NCBI GenBank assembly: GCA_937957845.1
Contig: CALGOD010001062.1
Location: forward strand, 1-6,203
Source: an uncultured Nocardiopsis sp.
GTDB lineage: Bacteria; Actinomycetota; Actinomycetes; Streptosporangiales; Streptosporangiaceae
Direction: 5' to 3'
DNA length: 6,203 nt
Positions 1 through 5,171 of this stretch are shown here, piece by piece. The stretch's first letter is position 1, and every line of letters begins with the position of its first letter. The notes under the pieces were generated by a model. That model saw only the letters and a program-made list of their open reading frames with translations, ran no database searches and had not been told where the DNA came from. The translations under genes were made by a program, and so were the position numbers.

Positions 1-2
1 AG

Positions 3-251
3 AAGGTCCTCATCGCCACCGAGACCGGCATGCTGCACCAGCTGCGCAACGCCAACTCCACCACGCAGTTCGAGGCGGTCAACTCGCGCGCCGAGTGCCA
101 CTACATGAAGATGATCGACGCCGACAAGCTGTTGAACGCGCTGCGCTTCGGCACGACCGAGATCACCGTGGACACCGCGACCGCCGAGCGCGCCCGCCGC
201 TCCGTCGAGCGGATGATCGCCATCGGATCGCCTTCACGGGGCGGCGAGTAG
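3..251 (+). CDS. nadA: Quinolinate synthase NadA, C-terminal fragment
   Basis: The 5' end lies outside the window; 82 codons and a TAG stop are visible. NadA is a cytoplasmic [4Fe-4S] enzyme that condenses iminoaspartate (made by NadB) with dihydroxyacetone phosphate to give quinolinate, the precursor of NAD. Seen here: the opening segment VLIATETGMLHQLR and the later ECHYMKMID, both typical of the NadA C-terminal domain. The Cys encoded at 96-98, followed by xxMK, matches the third cluster-ligating cysteine of the family. The rest of the protein, including the other two cysteines, is upstream. In many actinomycetes nadA sits beside nadB and nadC, but here a terminator follows and no nadB or nadC lies downstream; they could be upstream. 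The family call is confident; completeness of the gene cannot be judged. Confidence 0.93.
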   Translation, partial: KVLIATETGMLHQLRNANSTTQFEAVNSRAECHYMKMIDADKLLNALRFGTTEITVDTATAERARRSVERMIAIGSPSRGGE

Positions 252-253
252 AG

Positions 254-291
254 CCTGTCGCCCGGCGGCCCCGAACCCGCCGGGCGACAGG
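254..291 (+). terminator. Strong hairpin terminator after nadA
   Basis: A perfect 15-bp inverted repeat: left arm CCTGTCGCCCGGCGG (254-268), 8-nt loop (269-276), right arm 277-291. It begins 2 nt after the nadA stop. No run of T follows (TTACAG comes next), which is usual for actinomycete terminators that rely on a GC-rich stem. It probably ends nadA transcription and separates it from the sigma-like gene. Confidence 0.85.
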
Positions 292-320
292 TTACAGAAG
301 TCTTACCTTCGGGCTACAGG
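292..320 (+). promoter_or_regulatory. Weak candidate promoter for the sigma-like gene
   Basis: TTACAG (292-297) and TACAGG (315-320) are 17 nt apart and partly resemble -35 and -10 hexamers. The -10 lacks the conserved final T. The location is plausible: between the nadA terminator and the GTG start at 386, giving a leader of about 60 nt. No GGAAC/CGTC-type ECF autoregulatory promoter was seen in this 134-nt gap. This is inference from spacing only. Confidence 0.2.
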
Positions 321-385
321 TAGACGTTTCACCCACGCGAAAAGGCTCCCGTCGCTACCGTCACGGGAAAAGCGGGGGGAGAACC

Positions 386-1843
386 GTGACCAGAGGGACC
401 GAAGGAGACGAACCAACGGCGATCGAAGCGCTCTATGACGCCTTCGCACCGCCGCTGTACCGTTATGCCTGGTCGCTGTTGGGAGACGAGGGCATCCAGG
501 CCGCCGAGGCCGTACACGACGGCCTGGTCGCGGGCGTGCTCCTGGAGGACAGACGCGCCGATCCGGCCGATCGCGGTCCCTGGTTGTACGCCCTGGTCCG
601 CTCCGCCTGTCAAAGACGGGGGCTGGCGCACGTGAGCCCCTACACCCGGTTGGCGACGGTGGCCTCCGAGGGGCCGGTGGCCCGCATGTTCGCCCGGCTA
701 CCGGCCAGCCACCGCGAACTGGTCGAGTTGAATCTGCGGCACGCCCTGCCCCCGTCGGCCGTCGCGCGCGTGCTGGGCCTGGACCCCCAGATCTGCGGAG
801 AACTGTCCCGTTCGGCGATCCGGCGCGCGGCGGAGAGCCTGGCGGAGGAGTCCCCCGACGTCACGTCCCGCCACCCGGAGGAGGACACCACCGGCATCCG
901 CGAGGATCCGCGTCCCTCCCGAGCCGAGGTGTCGGCCCCCGATCAGGAACACGCGACTTCCACACGTCTGCCTCCGGGAGGTCGGCGCGCCCAGATCGAA
1001 CGTGTCTCCTCGGCACTGTCACTGCTGCGTCCCCCCGGCCCACCACCCGGCCTGCGAGAGCAGGTCGTACGGACCTGCCTGGATCCCGACCTGGCCGCGT
1101 TCCGCGAGCGCCTCGCCGCGCAGATGCACCCGCTCACCAGCGAGGGCTATCCGATCCACCGTGCCCGCGCCACCGGCGCGCCCCAGGAGGTGACCCGCCT
1201 CCCGGACACCGGCCCCCGAACACCACCTCGTGCCCTGTCCCGCGACCGAGTGACCACACACGACCACCCCCTGCGCGAGGAGATGGTCGCCGAACTGGCG
1301 GGCACCGAGGCCGTGCCCGACGAGGGCGGGCGGACCACCCGGCGTCGTTGGTCCCTGCCGGCCGTCTCCGGCCTGGCCACGGTCGTGCTGGCGGTGGCCC
1401 TGTGGTCGTGGGCGAGCGCCGTGGGCGGGCCCTCGACCGTCATCGGGACCGGCCCCGACCAGGCCGGGCGCACTCCCCCGAACCCGGAGTCGGAGGCCGT
1501 CGCGACCGCGTCCGACAGCCGACAGGAGGCGGAACCGACCACCGACGCCGCCGCCCCACCGTCCGAGCCGACGCACGCGGCCACCACGGACCCCGACCCT
1601 CGCCAGGACGTCGAGCGGACGCCGGCGACGGGTGAGGCCGCCCCCTCCTCACTCCCCGAGGACACGGCCCCTCCTTCGACCGGCGACCGGACGGGTGAGG
1701 GTTCCGAAGGGCCCGGCGAGAACGCGCCCGAAGACGAGGGCGCCCCCGCGGACCCGCCGGAGGACAACGGGGAGGAGTCCGGCGACGGCGACCGCGGGAA
1801 TCTGCTCAACGGGTTGCTGAAGATGCTCTTCGGCGACGGCTGA
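386..1843 (+). CDS. Membrane-anchored ECF sigma factor-like protein
   Basis: A 485-residue protein. Residues about 13-78 resemble ECF sigma region 2 (ALYDAFAPPLYRYAWSLL, then GPWLYALVRSACQRR). Residues about 101-150 resemble region 4 (LPASHRELVELNLRHALPPS, then a helix-turn-helix AVARVLGLDPQICGELSRSA). A linker with a second helical stretch (PPGLREQVVRTCLDPDLAAF) follows. A transmembrane helix covers about 324-344 (LPAVSGLATVVLAVALWSWA), then a Pro/Glu/Asp/Thr-rich segment of about 125 residues, presumably outside the membrane, and a short hydrophobic end (NLLNGLLKMLFGDG). The GTG start is chosen because GGGGAG lies just upstream (376-381) and sigma homology begins soon after. The in-frame ATG at 95 would overlap nadA and give an Arg-rich shadow. 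No zinc-binding HxxxCxxC anti-sigma motif was seen. It may act as a tethered or degenerate sigma factor; whether it still binds RNA polymerase is unknown. Codon use looks native. Confidence 0.8.
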   Translation: MTRGTEGDEPTAIEALYDAFAPPLYRYAWSLLGDEGIQAAEAVHDGLVAGVLLEDRRADPADRGPWLYALVRSACQRRGLAHVSPYTRLATVASEGPVARMFARLPASHRELVELNLRHALPPSAVARVLGLDPQICGELSRSAIRRAAESLAEESPDVTSRHPEEDTTGIREDPRPSRAEVSAPDQEHATSTRLPPGGRRAQIERVSSALSLLRPPGPPPGLREQVVRTCLDPDLAAFRERLAAQMHPLTSEGYPIHRARATGAPQEVTRLPDTGPRTPPRALSRDRVTTHDHPLREEMVAELAGTEAVPDEGGRTTRRRWSLPAVSGLATVVLAVALWSWASAVGGPSTVIGTGPDQAGRTPPNPESEAVATASDSRQEAEPTTDAAAPPSEPTHAATTDPDPRQDVERTPATGEAAPSSLPEDTAPPSTGDRTGEGSEGPGENAPEDEGAPADPPEDNGEESGDGDRGNLLNGLLKMLFGDG

Positions 1844-1856
1844 GGACCGGCGTTCC

Positions 1857-2474
1857 CTAGAAGGAGGCGAGCAACCGCTCGGCGGTGATGTGCAACCGCC
1901 GCTCCACCTCGCCCACGTCACGGCGACCCTTGAGCACCTCGACCAGTTCGAAGATCCACACGCTGGTGAGCGAGCCGACCAGAACGTAGCCGGTGCTGTC
2001 GCGATCCACCTGCGCGTCCGCCCCCTCCCCCTCGGTGCGGTCCTCCAGGCCCCCCGTCGCCACACGCCACACCAGGTCGGAGATGCGCGTGTCCAGCTCG
2101 ATCCTGACCTCGGCGGTGATGAGCGAGCGCACCAGCGCGTCGGCCAGTTCGGGTTCGCGCATGAGGCCGAGGGTGGCGCGCAGCAACACGTCCACGGCGC
2201 GCCCGGCGGCGGTGTCCGCCGTGGGCGGACGACGGACGATACCGCCCTCCAGAAGGTCCAGTTCCTCGGTGACCACCGCCACGACCAGGTCCATCTTGGA
2301 GGGGAAGTAGCGGTAGAGGGTCCCCAGGGCGACCCCGGCGCGTTCGGCGACCGAGCGCATCTGCATGGCGTCGACCCCGCCGCGCACGGCCAAGGCGGCC
2401 GCGGTCTGCACGATGCGCTTGCGGCGCTGGGTCTGACTTCGCGACATCGTTCCGCTCGCCGCCTGCACCGCCAC
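1857..2474 (-). CDS. TetR-family transcriptional regulator, KstR-like
   Basis: A 205-residue repressor-type protein. The N-terminal TetR DNA-binding domain is clear: RRKRIVQTAAALAVRGGVDA (about 17-36), then the helix-turn-helix QMRSVAERAGVALGTLYRYF (38-57) and PSK. This closely matches the KstR branch, whose founding member controls cholesterol catabolism in mycobacteria. The C-terminal ligand-binding half (about 65-205) is all helical and diverges, so the ligand cannot be predicted and kstR itself is not claimed. The GTG start at 2474 is chosen because AGGGA (2482-2486, minus strand) lies 7 nt upstream. An ATG at 2447, giving MSRSQTQRRKR, is the alternative and has a weaker ribosome site. 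The gene is divergent from the glycosyltransferase operon, so it is a candidate regulator of that operon and of itself. Its stop lies 13 nt from the stop of the sigma-like gene. Confidence 0.9.
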   Translation of the reverse strand: MAVQAASGTMSRSQTQRRKRIVQTAAALAVRGGVDAMQMRSVAERAGVALGTLYRYFPSKMDLVVAVVTEELDLLEGGIVRRPPTADTAAGRAVDVLLRATLGLMREPELADALVRSLITAEVRIELDTRISDLVWRVATGGLEDRTEGEGADAQVDRDSTGYVLVGSLTSVWIFELVEVLKGRRDVGEVERRLHITAERLLASF

Positions 2475-2573
2475 CGGATCTTCCCTTCGTCGTCAGGCCG
2501 CACCGTCCGCTCGTGGCGACGCCGGGCCCCGTCGTGGTGACCGACGCCCGACAGGGACGGCGGCCGTTATGAG

Positions 2574-2581
2574 AACACGTT
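2574..2581. promoter_or_regulatory. Possible secondary TetR/KstR-like operator core
   Basis: AACACGTT matches the AACnnGTT core of the KstR operator consensus TnnAACnnGTTnnA, but the outer T and A are G (2571) and C (2584). It is also flanked by a direct repeat of CGTTAT (2565-2570 and 2578-2583). It lies about 100 nt upstream of the TetR start, where an autoregulatory site would be expected. An 8-bp degenerate match is weak evidence. Confidence 0.25.
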
Positions 2582-2633
2582 ATCCAACCTTTCTCCCCCG
2601 ACGCAGTTTCCCGTACCCATGAATCACGCCTCA

Positions 2634-2649
2634 TTACCCGACGTGGTAA
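2634..2649. repeat. Short inverted repeat TTACC-N6-GGTAA
   Basis: Arms TTACC (2634-2638) and GGTAA (2645-2649) flank a 6-nt spacer. It lies in the AT-richer part of the divergent region between the two KstR-like sites. It could be a regulator site, but the arms are short and it may be chance. Confidence 0.25.
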
Positions 2650-2676
2650 GAGCAATCCGAAAGGAAGGGGAAGGTT

Positions 2677-2705
2677 TTCAGATCACCTGACCGACTTTGT
2701 AGAAT
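2677..2705 (+). promoter_or_regulatory. Candidate promoter for the glycosyltransferase operon
   Basis: TTCAGA (2677-2682) and TAGAAT (2700-2705) are separated by 17 nt. TAGAAT differs from the TATAAT consensus at one position, and TTCAGA matches TTGACA at four of six. The -10 lies inside the 18-bp palindrome, so a bound repressor would block it. If used, it would leave a leader of about 340 nt before the TTG start at 3052, which is long; a nearer promoter is possible. Confidence 0.35.
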
Positions 2706-2715
2706 TCGTTCTACA
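2698..2715. promoter_or_regulatory. 18-bp palindromic operator, KstR-box-like
   Basis: TGTAGAA (2698-2704), spacer TTCG, TTCTACA (2709-2715): perfect 7-bp arms. The inner 14 bp, TAGAATTCGTTCTA, match the published KstR consensus TnnAACnnGTTnnA at seven of eight fixed positions, the exception being T for C at 2705. The site lies between a KstR-like TetR gene and a divergent operon and overlaps a good -10, so it is the best candidate target of the regulator encoded at 1857-2474. Binding is inferred, not shown. Confidence 0.55.
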
Positions 2716-3051
2716 TTCGCCTGATCCAAGCGGCTCGCCCCGGCGGAAACCGACTCCGTGTCCGCCCCACCCGTCTCCGCCAGGCGGCCGTCCCTGGACC
2801 TCCCGTGCACGGCCGGCGCCCCTCCCCTCGAAGACCGGTCGGCTCCGCGGGGCCTTCGCCACCGGCTCACGCGGCCCCACGTAGGATCCTTTACCAACCG
2901 GGCCGACACCGACCCGCACCCAACTGCCGAGTAACATGTGGACGCACCCGTCACAGGCGAACACGTGACCACACCCGTGTCCTCGGCGGCGAGCACACCC
3001 GCGTTCACCACGGCGATGACCGGGCCCGCGATCCAACGAAGAGGTGGACTC

Positions 3052-4398
3052 TTGACCCAGCCGGGCACCACACCGAGCCCACGGCCTTTCGCCGAGCGCC
3101 CCCTGCGCGTCGCCCTGCTGTCCTACCGCAGCAAGCAACACGTCGGCGGGCAGGGTGTGTACGTGCGCCACCTGTCACGGGAGCTGGCCGCCCTCGGACA
3201 CGATGTCACCGTGCTGTCCGGCCAGCCCTACCCGGTCCTGGACGAGGGCGTGACCCTGGAGAAGATCCCCTCCCTCGACCTCTACAACGACGTCTCCCCC
3301 TTCGTGACTCCACCCCTGCGTGAGTGGCGCGACTGGATCGACGCCCTGGAGGTCCTCACCATGTGGACCGCCGGGTTCCCCGAGCCCCTCACCTTCTCCC
3401 TGCGCGCCAACCGCGAGCTGCGCCGCCGCCTGTCCGACTTCGACGTCGTCCACGACAACCAGACCCTGGGATGGGGTCTGCTGGGCGTACGCGCCGCCGG
3501 CCTGCCCCTGGTGACCACCATCCACCACCCCATCAGCGTGGACCGCAGAATCGAACTGGCCGAGGCACGGGGCCTGCAGAAGCTCTCCAAACGCCGCTGG
3601 TACGGCTTCGTGGGCATGCAGGCACGGGTGGCCCGGCGACTCGACCCGATCCTCGTCCCCTCCCAGTCCTCCGCCGACGACATCGCCCGTGAGTTCGGCG
3701 TCGACCCCGCGACCATGGAGGTCACCCCCCTGGGCGTGGACACCCGCTACTTCCATCCCCGACCCGAGCTCGAACGTGTCCCCGGTCGCATCGTGTGCAC
3801 GGCCAGCGCGGACAGCCCCCTCAAGGGTGTGGCCGTCCTGCTGCGCGCCGCGGCCAAGCTCGCCACCGAGCGCGACATCACACTGACCATCGTCAGCAAG
3901 CCCAAACCCGGCGGACCCACCGACCGGCTCGTGGACGAACTGAGCCTGCGCGACAGGGTGGAGTTCGTGAGCGGCATCGACGACACCGCCCTGGCCGAAC
4001 TCGTCGCCGGCGCCGAGATCGCGGTCGTCCCCTCCTTCTACGAGGGGTTCTCCCTGCCCGCCGTGGAGGCCATGGCCTGCGCCACCCCCCTCGTGGCCAG
4101 CCACGCCGGGGCCCTGCCCGAGGTCGTGGGCACCGACGGTGACGCAGGGCGTCTCGTCCCCCCAGGCGACCCGGAGGCCCTCGCCGAGGCCCTCGCCGCC
4201 CTGCTCGACGACGACTCCGAGCGCGAGCGGATGGGCGCCGCCGCATGGCGCCGGGTCCAGGAACGCTTCACCTGGAGGGCCGTGGCCGAACTGACGGCCC
4301 AGCGCTACACCTCCACCATCGACTCCGTCCGGGGAACACGTCCCGCTAACGGCGAGCCGCGTCCCGCTCCCGCGCGGGCACGCGCCAACGGCGCCTGA
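3052..4398 (+). CDS. GT4-family glycosyltransferase
   Basis: A 448-residue GT-B fold, retaining glycosyltransferase. The N-terminal acceptor domain starts with RVALLSYRSKQHVGGQGVYV; GGQG at 32-35 is the glycine-rich nucleotide-sugar loop of GT4 enzymes. FDVVHDNQTLGWGLL and TTIHHPISVD follow. The C-terminal donor domain carries VVPSFYEGFSLPAVEAMACA, with the EX7E pair at Glu331 and Glu339, then the usual PLVASHAGALPEVVG. There is no signal peptide or membrane helix, so it is cytoplasmic or peripheral. The TTG start is chosen because GAGG (3041-3044) lies 7 nt upstream and family homology begins shortly after; ATG 3016 and GTG 2938 are in-frame alternatives without a ribosome site. The Pro/Ala/Arg-rich last 25 residues are probably disordered. 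The methyltransferase begins 53 nt downstream, suggesting one operon. Donor and acceptor are unknown; a lipid or polyprenol acceptor is only an inference. Confidence 0.9.
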   Translation: MTQPGTTPSPRPFAERPLRVALLSYRSKQHVGGQGVYVRHLSRELAALGHDVTVLSGQPYPVLDEGVTLEKIPSLDLYNDVSPFVTPPLREWRDWIDALEVLTMWTAGFPEPLTFSLRANRELRRRLSDFDVVHDNQTLGWGLLGVRAAGLPLVTTIHHPISVDRRIELAEARGLQKLSKRRWYGFVGMQARVARRLDPILVPSQSSADDIAREFGVDPATMEVTPLGVDTRYFHPRPELERVPGRIVCTASADSPLKGVAVLLRAAAKLATERDITLTIVSKPKPGGPTDRLVDELSLRDRVEFVSGIDDTALAELVAGAEIAVVPSFYEGFSLPAVEAMACATPLVASHAGALPEVVGTDGDAGRLVPPGDPEALAEALAALLDDDSERERMGAAAWRRVQERFTWRAVAELTAQRYTSTIDSVRGTRPANGEPRPAPARARANGA

Positions 4399-4438
4399 CA
4401 CAGCGGGCACTGACCACGACCCCGCGTCCGCCAGATCC

Positions 4439-4454
4439 TAGGGAGCCTCCACTG
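4439..4454 (+). promoter_or_regulatory. Ribosome binding site that places a CTG start
   Basis: TAGGGAG (4439-4445) is a good Shine-Dalgarno match, and 6 nt later comes CTG (4452-4454), in frame with the methyltransferase. Between the in-frame TAA at 4347 and motif I there is no ATG, GTG or TTG, so this site decides the start. Confidence 0.65.
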
Positions 4455-5171
4455 ATCACCGTCGACTTCAACCTGCTGCCGGTCGGCCCCGGCGACCGCG
4501 TCCTCGACCTGGGCTGCGGCGGTGGCCGTCACGCCTTCGAGGTCTACCGCCGCGGCGCCGACATCACCGCCTTCGACCAGAACGTCGCCGACCTGACCGA
4601 GGTCGAGACCATGTTCACCGCGATGCGCCAGGAGGGTCAGGCGCCCGAGGAGGCCCGCGCGCAGACCGTCAAGGGCGACGCCCTGGACATGCCCTTCGAC
4701 GACGCGAGCTTCGACCGGGTGATCGCGGCCGAGATCTTCGAGCACATCCCGCACGACACCGCCGCCATGACGGAACTGTTCCGGGTGCTGCGTCCGGGCG
4801 GCATCGCCGCGGTCACCGTTCCCAGCTTCCTCCCCGAACGCCTGTGCTGGGCCCTGTCGGAGGATTACCACACCAACGAGGGCGGACACATCCGCATCTA
4901 CACGCGCGCCGAACTGGAGGCCAAGCTCAAGTCCACCGGCTTCGAGATCGGCCCGCACCATCACGCGCACGCGCTGCACGCACCGTACTGGTGGATCAAG
5001 TGCGCGGTGGGCACCGACAGGGACGACCATCCTCTGGCCAAGGCGTACCACGACATGCTGGTGTGGGACATGCTCAAGGCCCCGAAGGTGACCCGGGTCG
5101 CCGAACGCCTGCTCAACCCGCTCATCGGCAAGAGCGTGGTCGTCTACGTGCGCAAGCCGCACGCCAACTGA
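4452..5171 (+). CDS. Class I SAM-dependent methyltransferase
   Basis: A 239-residue protein with a complete Rossmann-type methyltransferase core. Motif I is VLDLGCGGGRH (17-27). The acidic end of strand 2 is AFDQN (Asp42). GDALDMPFDDASFDRVIAAE (75-94) supplies the adenine-site and motif IV region, followed by EHIPHD and LRPGGIAAVTVPSF. The C-terminal third (about 150-239) has WWIKCAVG and KAYHDMLVWDMLKAPK and may shape the acceptor site. It would transfer a methyl group from S-adenosylmethionine to a small molecule or lipid; the acceptor is unknown. The first in-frame ATG (4611) would remove motif I, and no GTG or TTG is available, so CTG at 4452 with TAGGGAG 6 nt upstream is chosen. The resulting MITVDFNLLPVGPGDRVLDL gives the usual short lead-in to motif I. 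It sits between the glycosyltransferase and the barrel protein, and its stop overlaps the next start, so co-translation is likely. Confidence 0.88.
   Translation: MITVDFNLLPVGPGDRVLDLGCGGGRHAFEVYRRGADITAFDQNVADLTEVETMFTAMRQEGQAPEEARAQTVKGDALDMPFDDASFDRVIAAEIFEHIPHDTAAMTELFRVLRPGGIAAVTVPSFLPERLCWALSEDYHTNEGGHIRIYTRAELEAKLKSTGFEIGPHHHAHALHAPYWWIKCAVGTDRDDHPLAKAYHDMLVWDMLKAPKVTRVAERLLNPLIGKSVVVYVRKPHAN

Larger units (their letters stand above)
2475..3051. other. Long divergent intergenic region and leader
   Basis: No convincing gene is visible in these 577 nt. The stretch from about 2565 to 2720 is AT-richer than its surroundings and carries several inverted repeats and promoter-like hexamers, so it probably holds the divergent promoters. 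From about 2740 to 3051 the DNA is GC-rich again. A TAGGAT hexamer at 2882-2887 could be a -10 for the glycosyltransferase, but no matching -35 was found at 17-18 nt. GTCAC/GTGAC arms (2950-2954 and 2965-2969) form another short inverted repeat. An in-frame GTG at 2938 would extend the glycosyltransferase into this region, but the extra 38 residues are low complexity and have no ribosome site. Confidence 0.6.

Noticed and set aside
95..385. In-frame upstream extension of the sigma-like gene to ATG 95
   Set aside because: It would overlap nadA by more than 150 nt and run through the terminator hairpin. Its translation is Arg-rich shadow sequence, and sigma homology begins only after the GTG at 386.
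1857..2474. Naming the regulator kstR
   Set aside because: Only the DNA-binding domain resembles KstR. The ligand domain diverges, and the visible neighbours are not sterol-catabolism genes.
1890..2540. 216-codon open frame on the plus strand opposite the TetR gene
   Set aside because: His/Arg/Gly-rich translation with no domain. It is the antisense shadow of a clear TetR gene in high-GC DNA.
2847..2877. GGGGCC/GGCCCC pair as a terminator or riboswitch stem
   Set aside because: Only 6 bp with a loop of about 20 nt in GC-rich DNA; expected by chance.
2938..3051. GTG 2938 as the glycosyltransferase start
   Set aside because: No ribosome site, and the added 38 residues are Thr/Ala/Pro-rich and unlike a GT4 N terminus; TTG 3052 has a well-spaced GAGG. 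It remains possible.
2634..3071. Possible 145-codon gene on the minus strand in the divergent intergenic region
   Set aside because: Low-complexity translation with no family resemblance. It runs across the operator and promoter-like sequences and into the glycosyltransferase start.
3175..4410. 411-codon open frame on the minus strand opposite the glycosyltransferase
   Set aside because: Gly/His/Val-rich composition without motifs; the plus strand carries complete GT4 motifs in this stretch.
4305..5162. 285-codon open frame on the minus strand opposite the methyltransferase
   Set aside because: Antisense shadow; the plus strand carries all class I methyltransferase motifs.
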